A DNA stretch of 64,000 nt from Pelolinea sp. (GTDB lineage Bacteria; Chloroflexota; Anaerolineae; Anaerolineales; Anaerolineaceae), in contig JAAZOD010000014.1 of the NCBI GenBank assembly GCA_012797975.1, forward strand, positions 1 to 64,000, written 5' to 3'. The notes under the pieces are model-generated. The model did no database searches and was not told where the DNA came from. It saw nothing but the letters and a program-made list of their open reading frames with translations. Shown here piece by piece: positions 39,049-48,709 of this stretch. The position numbers and the translations under genes are program-made. The stretch's first letter is position 1. Each line of letters starts with the position of its first letter.

Positions 39049-40020
39049 ATGGATCTTTCTATCGTGGTACCGGTTTACAACGAACAAGAAAACATCAAGT
39101 CCGTCTACGAAGCGGTCTGCAATGCCATCATCCCGTTGAAGAAAAAATGGGAACTTGTTCTGGTCGACGATGGCAGCAGCGATGGCAGTTTGCAGGAGAT
39201 GAAAACCATCGCCCAAAAGGATGCCGAACATGTGCGGGTGATCGTTTTCCGTCGTAATTTTGGACAAACAGCCGCCATAGCCGCCGGCATCGATCACTCC
39301 ACGGGCGATGTTGTGGTTTTATGCGATGCAGACATGCAGAACGATCCCGCCGATATTCCCATGATGCTGGAGAAGTTGAATGAGGGATACGATGTGGTCA
39401 GCGGCTGGCGCTACGACCGCCAGGATAAATTCCTGACCCGCGTGCTGCCTTCCTTCCTGGCAAACAAGCTCATCTCTTCGGTTACCGGGGTCCACCTGCA
39501 CGATTATGGCTGCACGCTGAAAGCATATCGAAGAGAGATCCTTTCCGGTTTTCACCTGTACGGTGAGATGCACCGTTTCATTCCGGTATATGCCAATTCT
39601 GTTGGCGCAAAAATTGCCGAGGTGCGGGTACACCACCATGCGCGGAAATATGGAAAAGCGAAATATGGGCTGGAGCGCACCTTCAAAGTGATCCTGGACC
39701 TGTTCACGGTCAAATTCCTTACGACATTTGCCAATAAACCCATTTACCTGTTTGGAGGGCTGGGAATTGCCCTGATCCTGGCGGGTGGCCTTGTCTTGCT
39801 GTACCTCTTCATCCGCCGGGTGTGGTTCCAGGTTTCTGTGACGGCCACACCCTGGTTCCTGATCAGTGTGACCAGCGTGATCATGGGGTTCCAATCTGTT
39901 TTAAACGGATTCATTGCCGAGCTGTTGGTCAGAACCTATCACGAATCACAGAATAAGCCAACCTATACCATACGATCCATCATTAACGGCAGCTCTACCA
40001 AATCAACCGGGAAAGAATAA
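39049..40020 (+). CDS. GT2 glycosyltransferase of the GtrB/DPM type, with two C-terminal membrane helices
   Basis: ATG 39049 has AGGAG ten bases upstream. The 323-residue protein begins DLSIVVPVYNEQENI and contains the acceptor/donor motif LVDDGSSDGS, CDADMQNDPADIP and a C-terminal pair of membrane helices (about 235-262 and 272-300), the layout of polyprenyl-phosphate glycosyltransferases. It likely makes a polyprenyl-linked sugar donor used by the GT-C-like proteins of the locus. Confidence 0.9.
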   Translation: MDLSIVVPVYNEQENIKSVYEAVCNAIIPLKKKWELVLVDDGSSDGSLQEMKTIAQKDAEHVRVIVFRRNFGQTAAIAAGIDHSTGDVVVLCDADMQNDPADIPMMLEKLNEGYDVVSGWRYDRQDKFLTRVLPSFLANKLISSVTGVHLHDYGCTLKAYRREILSGFHLYGEMHRFIPVYANSVGAKIAEVRVHHHARKYGKAKYGLERTFKVILDLFTVKFLTTFANKPIYLFGGLGIALILAGGLVLLYLFIRRVWFQVSVTATPWFLISVTSVIMGFQSVLNGFIAELLVRTYHESQNKPTYTIRSIINGSSTKSTGKE

Positions 40021-40027
40021 AACCGCG

Positions 40028-41164
40028 ATGCGCATCCTTGTTCTCAGCCATGAATACCCGCCCGTAGGGGGAGGAGGAGGAAGGGTGTCGCAGGATCTTA
40101 ATTTGGGTTTCTGCCAGCATGGTCATGAAGTAAAGATCATCACCCCATACCTAAAAGGATTAGCGCACACGGAAAGTTACGCTCACTACGAGATCATTCG
40201 TGTGCCTTCTTTTAGAAAATACGCTTTTCGCGCCACCCTGGTCGACATGGGTGCTTATATCTTGAGCAGCTATGTTGCAGGCAGTCGATTGATCCGGACC
40301 TGGCGGCCGGATATCATCCAGGGTCATTTTGCTGTTCCAGCGGGTGCCGCAGCCCGCATGCTGTCAAAGAAATTCAACATTCCCTATTTTCTGACCGCCC
40401 ACCTGGGTGATATCCCCGGGGGAGTTCCAGAGAAAACCGGAACGTGGTTTCGGTTTTTCTACCCTTTCACAAAGAAAATATGGCAAGACGCCGATCGCAT
40501 CGTCACCGTCAGCAGCTATACACAAGAACTGGCACAACAGAGTTATCCCGGCATCCAGCCCGAACTTATTTTCAATGGCGTGGATACGCAGGCGATCAAA
40601 CCAGACCATCTTGCAATCCATGATCCCATTCAAATCGTCTTTGCCGGGCGATTCATGGAACAAAAGAATCCTTTGTTGATCGTGGAAGTCCTCAATCAGC
40701 TCAAAGACCTGAACTGGAAATGTGTGATGATGGGCGATGGACCATTGAAAACGAGCGTTGAGCAAAAGATCCAGGACTATGGACTGCAGGAACGGTTCAC
40801 CCTGACCGGCTGGATCGATCCGGAACAGGTCATCGGCACTTACCGGGACAGCGACATTCTTTTTATGCCTTCCCGCTCCGAGGGTTTGCCGGTGGCCGGG
40901 GTGCAGGCGATCGCGATGGGGCTTGTTCCTGTCATTTCCAACGTGGGAGGATGCCCCGATCTGGTGGATGAGAATCGAAACGGTTTTCTGGTCGACCCCA
41001 ATGACACAGCAGCATTCCGCAATTCCATCCGAACCCTGCTGACCAATGAGGCACTGTTGTTGAAATATAAAGAAGCAAGTTACAAACTGGCAAAAAAATT
41101 CGACCTGCATACCATTGTGGCACAATACGAAACGGTCATGCAGGAAATCATCGCCAGCCATTAG
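40028..41164 (+). CDS. Glycosyltransferase family 4
   Basis: The 378-residue GT-B protein has the N-terminal glycine-rich loop EYPPVGGGGGRVSQDL, VFAGRFMEQKNPLLIVE, GDGPLKTSVEQ, and the C-terminal E-x7-E-like signature SRSEGLPVAGVQAIAMG. It transfers a sugar from a nucleotide donor. It follows the GT2 gene by seven bases. The last four bases overlap the end of the convergent gene. Confidence 0.92.
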   Translation: MRILVLSHEYPPVGGGGGRVSQDLNLGFCQHGHEVKIITPYLKGLAHTESYAHYEIIRVPSFRKYAFRATLVDMGAYILSSYVAGSRLIRTWRPDIIQGHFAVPAGAAARMLSKKFNIPYFLTAHLGDIPGGVPEKTGTWFRFFYPFTKKIWQDADRIVTVSSYTQELAQQSYPGIQPELIFNGVDTQAIKPDHLAIHDPIQIVFAGRFMEQKNPLLIVEVLNQLKDLNWKCVMMGDGPLKTSVEQKIQDYGLQERFTLTGWIDPEQVIGTYRDSDILFMPSRSEGLPVAGVQAIAMGLVPVISNVGGCPDLVDENRNGFLVDPNDTAAFRNSIRTLLTNEALLLKYKEASYKLAKKFDLHTIVAQYETVMQEIIASH

Positions 41165-42105
41165 AGCTGGACCGATTCTTCCTTTTTTACATCTTTTGTC
41201 TCTGAAATGATCTTCCGCATCCAGATCACACCCGGTAAAGTGACCAGTGTTGAGAAAATCCTGGAAATAATCGCCAGTGCCGTCGCCTGTTCCAGCGTGG
41301 CACCCAGCATGGTATAGAGAGTGGTGGTCGTGATTTCCCGAAGTCCATAACCGGAGATGGAGATGGGCAGCAGGGTAATGAAATATGAAACAATGTTCAC
41401 ACCCACCACCTGCCAAAGCGTTAGCTGCATTCCGATCCCCTTTGCAACCACCCAAACGGAACTGATGATGATGAAGCGCGAGATCCAGGTGATCGCGAAA
41501 GCCAACACAAGAGAAGATGGCTTCTTTCCCCACCGTTTGACGACCTCGGCATATTTTTGATAAGTTTTCTTGAACCAATTTCCAATCTTGTTTTGAGCCA
41601 GCACCGCTCCGGCAAATGCAAAGAGATCGGTATCAAAGTGGATCCCGGTTGTGTTCAGGATATTGATGCCAAAAGGGATCAACGTACAGGTCGCAACCAG
41701 ATTCACCAAGCGATCCAGCACCACCGAAGCCAGACTGAGCGGTTGGTCCTGGGTGATCTTGGCAATGGCCAGAAAACGCAAACTATCACCGCCGATGGTG
41801 GAAGGCAGGAAATTGGAAGCAAAGGATCCGCCCAGATAGATCTGGAAGGCTTCCAGAACGCTGATCGGAACATTCTGCGCTTTCAAAAGAACATACCAGC
41901 GCACAGAGTTCATGAACTGCCCCAAAAAGAGAATGGCGATCGCCAGCAGACAGCTATAAAAGGGCATGTTCTTCAAGATGCCCCAGGCCTCCTGCCAGTT
42001 CAGCCGTGTGAGCAACCAGACGAACAATGCAATGGAAACCAGCGTACCGCTCCATTTCAGGATGGTCTTCCAATGTAGTTTTTGCGATCGTTTATCCGTA
42101 TTCAT
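41161..42105 (-). CDS. LPG synthase-like transmembrane protein (flippase-like, UPF0104)
   Basis: The 314-residue protein has about eight membrane segments and the family patterns LGQFMNSVRWYVLLKAQ, FASNFLPSTIGGDSLRF and ISGYGLREITTTTLY. Members are the membrane half of lysylphosphatidylglycerol synthase or AglD-like flippases. In a polysaccharide locus a lipid-carrier or lipid-head-group role is plausible. Its TAA overlaps the TAG of the convergent glycosyltransferase gene. Confidence 0.85.
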   Translation of the reverse strand: MNTDKRSQKLHWKTILKWSGTLVSIALFVWLLTRLNWQEAWGILKNMPFYSCLLAIAILFLGQFMNSVRWYVLLKAQNVPISVLEAFQIYLGGSFASNFLPSTIGGDSLRFLAIAKITQDQPLSLASVVLDRLVNLVATCTLIPFGINILNTTGIHFDTDLFAFAGAVLAQNKIGNWFKKTYQKYAEVVKRWGKKPSSLVLAFAITWISRFIIISSVWVVAKGIGMQLTLWQVVGVNIVSYFITLLPISISGYGLREITTTTLYTMLGATLEQATALAIISRIFSTLVTLPGVIWMRKIISETKDVKKEESVQL

Positions 42106-43320
42106 TTATTTATTGAAGAGAGACCGCAAAGCAGCAAGGTTCTTTGCGATCACAGCGCCCACGTTCTGCGTCACTCTCTGTTTTTCCCCTTTCAGGTCTT
42201 GAAAACTTGTTTCCACTTTCTGCCAGAGCAGGCCGGGTTCTTGCATGATCCCGGTAATGTGAACTGCATGATCGTCCAATCCCAATGTGTGGAAACCACC
42301 CATACCCTTCGAAGAATAACTGATATTGATGGCAGGATTGCCAAAACGCATGACGGTAAGACTGGAGTGCAGGCGCATGCTGATGGCCAGATCCACCTTG
42401 CTCATCAACGACATATAATCCACCATATTCAAGTCTTTGTCCATCAGCAGAACATCCTCATCACCTGCGAAAGAAGATTTGATCTTGGCCAGCCACGGCA
42501 AATCATCTTCCCAACTGAATACCCCCGGATTATACGCGGATACCAAAAGGATACGCGCATCATACTGTTTGCGTATCTTGCGAACCAAATTCACATAAAT
42601 CTCAACCAGTTGCTGCATTTGTTCCTGCCCGCGATTCTCATAACGCCTTTGCGCCATTTGAAAAGGGATGAGGTCAGAGGAAAAATGGAACCAGCGCCGC
42701 ATGTTCACCGCCACAACCGGTTTTCCATGCGAAGGTAAATATTCCTTCATAACAGCCGGGTCAGAATTCTCTTTGATCTGTTCTTCAAAACCAGGCATGA
42801 AAATAGCGTCGCCCGCCAGAAGACATGGCAGGGACGGGTTGAGCTGGTTCACCAATTCATAAGAACGTTCATCACGAGCAATGAACGTGGAGACCCGCTT
42901 CAGGATCTGCCGTGAAATGATCTTTCCGGTGCGCGTACCCAAGGGGCCAGCCCCCTGAAAGGTACAATCGATCCTTTTTCCGATCATCCGATATTGAGAA
43001 AAGATGGCCAGCAAATACAGCAGTTTTGCCATGCTGGACTCATCCGTCATATCCAATCCTCCTCCCCACAACACACGATCGGCATTTCTCAATGCATATC
43101 TTGCGGATGGTGACAGGACAAGATTATGATATTTACCATATTGGTCAAAATGGCTCTTCATCGGTTCGGGCAAGTCACTGCTGCGATGTGCAAAGACATG
43201 CACCTCTTTTTCTCCGATGGCGAGCAACCCGTTCAGCAAACCCCAGCGGCTTAAAATATCACCGCGATTCCCATAGATCACTCTCGGAAGCAAAATTCGT
43301 TCGTTTGTAGGTTGAGCCAT
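42106..43320 (-). CDS. Polysaccharide pyruvyl transferase family protein
   Basis: The 404-residue protein has the CsaB/WcaK pattern: NRGDILSRWGLLNGLL at the N-terminus, VLWGGGLDMTD, FQGAGPLGTR, and C-terminal SMRLHSSLTVMRFGNPAINISYSSKG split as RLHSS and GNPAI. It adds a pyruvate ketal to a polysaccharide or carrier-linked sugar. It ends next to the start of the membrane protein gene at 42105, so the two form a minus-strand pair within the locus. Confidence 0.85.
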   Translation of the reverse strand: MAQPTNERILLPRVIYGNRGDILSRWGLLNGLLAIGEKEVHVFAHRSSDLPEPMKSHFDQYGKYHNLVLSPSARYALRNADRVLWGGGLDMTDESSMAKLLYLLAIFSQYRMIGKRIDCTFQGAGPLGTRTGKIISRQILKRVSTFIARDERSYELVNQLNPSLPCLLAGDAIFMPGFEEQIKENSDPAVMKEYLPSHGKPVVAVNMRRWFHFSSDLIPFQMAQRRYENRGQEQMQQLVEIYVNLVRKIRKQYDARILLVSAYNPGVFSWEDDLPWLAKIKSSFAGDEDVLLMDKDLNMVDYMSLMSKVDLAISMRLHSSLTVMRFGNPAINISYSSKGMGGFHTLGLDDHAVHITGIMQEPGLLWQKVETSFQDLKGEKQRVTQNVGAVIAKNLAALRSLFNK

Positions 43321-43391
43321 TTTCTATCCGCGTGGTTTTTCTACTATCAAGTTTATAATTGTATCAAATTTGTGCTGAAAAGAATCGACTG

Positions 43392-45389
43392 ATGAACAAT
43401 AAAAGAAAACAAACGAATCCAATTTTGTTTCTCCTCGCAGCAACACTGGTAATTTTCATCATCAGTTTTATGGAGATGAAAAAGATCTACTGGGGTGGAT
43501 TGGATAAAAATCTATATTTCACACCCTGGTCCATTCTGGTTTTGGTTTTCTTCATCGGCATCATTTGTCTGGCCTTTGGGTTATTGATCAGCCATTTTCT
43601 TTTCCATAGAGACTGCCCTGATTGGTTGCAGAAATCATCCATTCTTAAAACACTGGCTTTCATTTTTTTCGGTATCTTTCCATCCTACTTCTTCCAATTT
43701 TCCAAATGGGGATTGATATTCAACAGTGTTTTTCTCAGGGTCCTGTTATTGGCAAGTATTATCTTCCTTACGACCTACATCCGGGTAGGAAAGAAAATTT
43801 TCTCATTCAAAATCCATCATTTCTTTCCCTCGCTCATTTTTACAGTTTCCTGCATCCTTCTCTGCAGCCGACTGCGCTTGATCGTCGATTATCCCTTTTC
43901 GCTTTCCTGGTCCGAAGGGAACCGTTTCTGGGATTATTCCCTCTTGTTCTGGAAAGATCATTACACTGTCGCCAAAGGCAGCACCGCTGCCGCATTCCTT
44001 GATCTTGGCCGGCAGAGTTTTTGGGGATTGGCTTTTCTCAACCAAAATCTTACCATCGCTGGAATGCGAGCGTGGAACGCGATCCTTTATTTCATTCCCC
44101 CGTTGACCCTGGGCTTTCTTTTGTTCAAAAAGAAAAAGATCAAACTTCCAACATTATTGTTGTACGCATTGGGGACTTACGCATTCCTGAACGAAGGTCC
44201 CATTTACGCACCGCTGATTCTTTGCACCATTCTTGTATTTCTTGCCGGCGAAGTAAAAATTTTCCCGTTTGCACTTGTGCTGATCGTTTGCGCTGGCTAT
44301 GTTGCCAATATGACACGCTTTACATGGATCATCGCACCGGTGGTTTGGTCATTTCTTTTGATCTATTTTCGTGAAAAGAACTCTCCCCCTCTTCAACGAA
44401 ACCTGAAAAGTTATCTTGCGGCGCTTTCAGGATTGGTTGGCGGGATCATTCTTCCTAATTTCATCTCTCCTCCCACCTCCTCCATCATTCTTAAGGAGAA
44501 TTCATCCTCGGACATCTTCAACTCAGCAAGAACCATTTTTGAAAGCCAGGACCTGCTCTGGTACCGGCTTTTCCCTTCCAAAACGTTCCCACTGGGAATT
44601 CTGCCGGCCCTTTTTTTAATCGTCGCCCCCCTGCTCATCCTATTGATCATCTACCTGAAAAAAGAAAAAGTCCAACTGGAAAAAGCGGAAAGATTCTACT
44701 TGACCGCCTCACTCGTTGGGTTCTTCGTGGTGGGTGCGGTGGTCAGCGTGAAAATTGGCGGTGGGAGCAATCTGCATAATATGGACATGTTCCTTCTCAC
44801 TCTTTTCATCATCATCGGTATTTTCTGGAAAAATGGATTGGCAGAATGGTTTGAAACGGAGATCAAAACAACCAACTGGGCCAGCATACTGGTCCTGTTT
44901 CTGCTTGTATACCAGAACGTCCAGTACATTAAATCAGCTATGCCGATCTCCCTGCCTTCCGATGCGGTTGTAGAAAATGCACTCGATTCCATCCAGAGTT
45001 CTGTGGACGAGTTCAAAAAAAACGGTGATGTTTTATTCATCGATCAAAGGCAACTGCTCACATTTGGTGAAATCAAAAATGTTGATCTTGTCGGGGAATA
45101 TGAAAAAAAGTTATTAATGAACGAAGCTTTAAGCAACGATCAGGACTACTTCAATTCGTTTTACCAAGACCTGCGCTCCCAAAGATTCGCTCTAATCATC
45201 AACGAACCAACCCGCGTCGTTTACCAAACCGATGAAAACAATTTCGGGGAGGAAAACAATGCCTATGTCAAATGGGTTTCGGAACCTTTGCTTTGTTATT
45301 ACGAGCCGCTGAAAACTTTTCCGGAAGTCGGCGTTGAGCTGCTCATCCCACGAACCTCACCCATCCCGGATGAACTTACCTGCCCTTAG
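43392..45389 (+). CDS. Large polytopic membrane protein with C-terminal soluble domain
   Basis: The 665-residue protein has about 11 to 12 membrane segments in the first 530 residues and a soluble C-terminal part (about 535-665). The loop YPFSLSWSEGNRFWDYSLL resembles a GT-C first-loop region with an acidic residue. It is AT-richer than its neighbours. A TATAAT box lies about 35 bases upstream of the start. Likely a membrane glycosyltransferase or polymerase; no signature is complete. Confidence 0.6.
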   Translation: MNNKRKQTNPILFLLAATLVIFIISFMEMKKIYWGGLDKNLYFTPWSILVLVFFIGIICLAFGLLISHFLFHRDCPDWLQKSSILKTLAFIFFGIFPSYFFQFSKWGLIFNSVFLRVLLLASIIFLTTYIRVGKKIFSFKIHHFFPSLIFTVSCILLCSRLRLIVDYPFSLSWSEGNRFWDYSLLFWKDHYTVAKGSTAAAFLDLGRQSFWGLAFLNQNLTIAGMRAWNAILYFIPPLTLGFLLFKKKKIKLPTLLLYALGTYAFLNEGPIYAPLILCTILVFLAGEVKIFPFALVLIVCAGYVANMTRFTWIIAPVVWSFLLIYFREKNSPPLQRNLKSYLAALSGLVGGIILPNFISPPTSSIILKENSSSDIFNSARTIFESQDLLWYRLFPSKTFPLGILPALFLIVAPLLILLIIYLKKEKVQLEKAERFYLTASLVGFFVVGAVVSVKIGGGSNLHNMDMFLLTLFIIIGIFWKNGLAEWFETEIKTTNWASILVLFLLVYQNVQYIKSAMPISLPSDAVVENALDSIQSSVDEFKKNGDVLFIDQRQLLTFGEIKNVDLVGEYEKKLLMNEALSNDQDYFNSFYQDLRSQRFALIINEPTRVVYQTDENNFGEENNAYVKWVSEPLLCYYEPLKTFPEVGVELLIPRTSPIPDELTCP

Positions 45390-45398
45390 GAGATAAGA

Positions 45399-46214
45399 AT
45401 GAACCTTGCTTACCTGGCACCTCGCGCGATCCGTCATTTCATGCCCGAAAAGCTTGCTGATTGGATGAAACGGAGAAATCTCATCATCAAAGCCGGCGTT
45501 GAAACCATGGACCCTTTTGCTGCGGTAAATCGATATGAGGCCTTTTTCGACACGGCAAACATCAGCATCCAAAATAAAACCCTCATGGTTTTTGGTTACG
45601 GAGGAAATATCCTGACGGGATGCGAACTTTTGAAACGTGGGGCCAAACAGGTTGTGTTGTGCGAGCGCCAAGGTTTTCCATTCTTGAAGTTCAACCAGGA
45701 GCAATTAAAAAATTACCCTGCCTATTTTTTTGACCAAGGCGATGGCCCCCAACCGGATCCCCGCTATTTCCAGATCGTCCATGACGATATCAGGACAGTT
45801 GCCGCAGACCACAAGATCGACCCGGTCGATCTCATTCTCAGCAGTTCAGTTTTCGAACATCTGGACGACGTGGATACCATTACCCATGCGCTTGCCTGCC
45901 TGACAAAAGCCAGCGGAAAACAGGTTCATTTTATCGATCTGCGTGACCACTTTTTCAAATATCCCTTTGAAATGCTCACATTCTCCGATGCGGTTTGGAA
46001 AAGATTCCTAAACCCGACAAGCAATCTGAACCGATATCGTCTCTTTCATTATGAAGCCATCTTCCGCAAGAATTTCAAAGAAGTTCGAATCCAAGTGCAA
46101 GAATCCGATCAAGCGGCCTTTCTTCAGGTAAAAGAGCGAATTCGCAAAGAGTTCCTTAGCGGAGATGACTCCATCGATTCCGCCACATTGATCACCGTCG
46201 AAGCGACCAAATAA
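45399..46214 (+). CDS. SAM-methyltransferase-like protein
   Basis: The 271-residue protein has a class I methyltransferase pattern: strand-loop MVFGYGGNILTGCELLKRGAKQVVLCER (split as FGYGGN and LCER), then the mid-region DLILSSSVFEHLDDVDTI that matches the post-I motif region. The glycine-rich loop is GYGGN rather than GxGxG. It probably methylates a sugar of the polysaccharide. The AGGAG site precedes its start by ten bases after the previous stop. Confidence 0.65.
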   Translation: MNLAYLAPRAIRHFMPEKLADWMKRRNLIIKAGVETMDPFAAVNRYEAFFDTANISIQNKTLMVFGYGGNILTGCELLKRGAKQVVLCERQGFPFLKFNQEQLKNYPAYFFDQGDGPQPDPRYFQIVHDDIRTVAADHKIDPVDLILSSSVFEHLDDVDTITHALACLTKASGKQVHFIDLRDHFFKYPFEMLTFSDAVWKRFLNPTSNLNRYRLFHYEAIFRKNFKEVRIQVQESDQAAFLQVKERIRKEFLSGDDSIDSATLITVEATK

Positions 46215-46374
46215 AAATAAAGCATTTCCGTCAAGCCGTTTTTCAGGCAGGTGCGAACAGCCAAGAAAATCAGGGAAAATTGCGTAAAGCACATATTAAC
46301 CATCCTTCCAGGATACGCTTTCGATATAATAGAACCATCACACGTTTTTATTCTCTGATCGAAAGTGAATTCAA

Positions 46375-48588
46375 TTGATAAAGCATGGAAATTTTCTAGA
46401 CGAACACAAAGGGAAAATTTGGATGCTGGTGGCGGGATTTTTTGTCACAGCCAGCTTAAGCCACCATCTATTCTCCATCTGGGAAAAGAAGGGGATCTGG
46501 ATCATCCTCGACTTTCTTCTACTGACCCCCCTAACGGCATGGATCTTCTCGAAACTATCCCCCCGTTTCAGTTCCGCTTTTCAGCGGATGAAAAGCAAAC
46601 AAAAACTTTTCCTTTCTTCTGCATTTGTCCTGGGTTCTTTCGCCGCTTTCCTATCCTTTCGGGCGCCGATTTCCTATCAAACCATCACGATAACGCCGCA
46701 GATCGCGCAGAGTCAACGGGTGGAACTGCTCGAGATCAAAGTTGGCGGGGATGTTCTTCCGGTTGAACCACAGGCAATGGAAAATGGGTGGAGCCTGAAA
46801 GATTCCGTATTATCCGCCAATCGAGATTCCCAATCTCTTCAAATGACATTTCAGGGCAAGGTGAATGCAAAAATCACCGTGCTCTTCAATTCATCACCCG
46901 AAGGAGGAAAGGTTCTGCTCTCTTATGGCAATCAAAAGGAAATAGTTGATCTATCCTCCCCTGCCTTACAGCAAAGGCTTATCACCTTGCACTGCAATTA
47001 CCGCAGCATTTCAAGATGGCTGTTCATTCCCTTCTTGGCGATCGCTGACATTTTTTCATTTTCTTTATTATTTTTATTGATCTTTCTGTTACAGGAGGAA
47101 GGGCAAAAACACCTCATTGAAGATCCTCATGAAAGATTTCCAAGCCAGCGTGCAAGCATAACCATCTTGATCGTTCTTGCCTGTCTACTTCATCTATTGA
47201 ACGCGCTGGCTGTGCCATTGATCGTATCCAGCGATTCTCCTCACTACCTTCAGGGTGCTGTTCATTTGTTGAAATATGGCAATTTTGACGGGGTATCACT
47301 ATTCTGTGGACCAGGGACCACATTTTTCTTTGCTCCGGTACTGCTACTGTTTGGCAGAAATCCGTGGGGAATGAAATTATTCTTACATTTAATTGCCATT
47401 GCCTGTGTTCTTCTGGCCTATCGATTGGGCTGGCAGCTAAGTAAAAAACGCTGGGTCGCTTTCTGCATCGGCTTCGCGACCATGCTGCTGCCCGATCTCT
47501 ATTATTACTCCAACTTCATCATGAGCGATCTGATCAATATATTCTTGGTGATGCTCTTCACCAGTCTGCTGCTGGAGGCTTCAGAAAAGTATTCCTTCGT
47601 GCATGTCCTGTTACCACTGCTGGTCGCCAGTTTCGCAACCCTTTTACGAGCTGAAAACTTACTGCTGTTACCAATCGGCGTCGTTTATTTGGGTTTTCAA
47701 CCAGGAATGGACTGGCTGAAAGTCAACATGCACAAAAAGAATGCACAGCCACAATCACACAATGCGCGGTCCTTGACAATTCTATTCCTTGCTCTCCTCA
47801 TCTCCCTGCTGCCACTATTATGGTGGTCCTGCAAGAATTTACAACTGAATGGGTATTTTGGTGTTCGGAACTCTGGAGGAACGGTTCTTTATGACGGATG
47901 GGTATATTATGCCGAAGCAAGCGGCATTGATTTTCAAGATGATGATTCTCCCGCCGTTCAGGAAATTGAGCACTGGATCGATATCTACCCCATCGAAGAC
48001 ACGGAAAAAGAGAACGTGGCCACCGGCGGAAAAATCTACCCCAGTCTCATCAAGGCCGGGCATTCACCGCAAGAAGCGTTTGATCTGCTCGAACAGGCAG
48101 CCCTCGATTCAATAAAAGCTAACTATCGGTGGATCCCGAAAATAGTGGAGCTTAAATTAAAGGATGCCTTTAAGCCAAGGATCTATCACATGTTCACCTA
48201 TCCGCTTGACGGGGAGTCAACGCAACCTGCCGAAGTCTATGCAAAGTTTTTTGATACAAACAATGTGACCGTTCCATTCTTGATCAATACGCAGCGAGCG
48301 TTTTATGAAATCTTCCAGAACCACCTCGCAAAAATCTACCGTTTCTTCACATTGTTCGCGTTGGTTGCCGCCCTTTTCAGTTTGTACAGAAAACCATTCT
48401 TGCAATGGTTTACGCTGGTGGTCATTGTTCTGACACGCATCTTTATTTCCAACCTGATCAGCATCGCAATGTGGCGTTATACCATGGCCGGAATCGTGTT
48501 CCTGGTGGTCTTTGGGCTCATAGGTTCGGCAGTTTTGATCTATGGTATCCAAGATATTCTCACTCAGAAAAAAGGATCCAACGAATGA
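46375..48588 (+). CDS. GT-C-like (PMT/GT39-type) membrane glycosyltransferase
   Basis: The product is about 737 residues with about 13 membrane segments. The first large loop starts VIVSSDSPHYLQGAVHLLKYGNF, which carries the DxPHY-type acidic motif of dolichyl/undecaprenyl-phosphate mannosyltransferase-like proteins. A Thr/Glu-rich soluble loop follows near 500-620. The TTG at 46375 is the farthest start; an ATG at 46423 with AAGGG upstream is an alternative. It should use a polyprenyl-phosphate sugar, for which the GT2 at 39049 is a likely source. Confidence 0.7.
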   Translation: MIKHGNFLDEHKGKIWMLVAGFFVTASLSHHLFSIWEKKGIWIILDFLLLTPLTAWIFSKLSPRFSSAFQRMKSKQKLFLSSAFVLGSFAAFLSFRAPISYQTITITPQIAQSQRVELLEIKVGGDVLPVEPQAMENGWSLKDSVLSANRDSQSLQMTFQGKVNAKITVLFNSSPEGGKVLLSYGNQKEIVDLSSPALQQRLITLHCNYRSISRWLFIPFLAIADIFSFSLLFLLIFLLQEEGQKHLIEDPHERFPSQRASITILIVLACLLHLLNALAVPLIVSSDSPHYLQGAVHLLKYGNFDGVSLFCGPGTTFFFAPVLLLFGRNPWGMKLFLHLIAIACVLLAYRLGWQLSKKRWVAFCIGFATMLLPDLYYYSNFIMSDLINIFLVMLFTSLLLEASEKYSFVHVLLPLLVASFATLLRAENLLLLPIGVVYLGFQPGMDWLKVNMHKKNAQPQSHNARSLTILFLALLISLLPLLWWSCKNLQLNGYFGVRNSGGTVLYDGWVYYAEASGIDFQDDDSPAVQEIEHWIDIYPIEDTEKENVATGGKIYPSLIKAGHSPQEAFDLLEQAALDSIKANYRWIPKIVELKLKDAFKPRIYHMFTYPLDGESTQPAEVYAKFFDTNNVTVPFLINTQRAFYEIFQNHLAKIYRFFTLFALVAALFSLYRKPFLQWFTLVVIVLTRIFISNLISIAMWRYTMAGIVFLVVFGLIGSAVLIYGIQDILTQKKGSNE

Positions 48589-48709
48589 TGGAATAAGCCA
48601 TCAGATTTTCCGGGTCAAAATTTCCAAGTGGATTTTTAGACCGTTGTCTGCATCAAATATATTCAGGGTATTGTGCTATACTCAAAAAAAATAGTGCGAA
48701 ATCCAAGCC

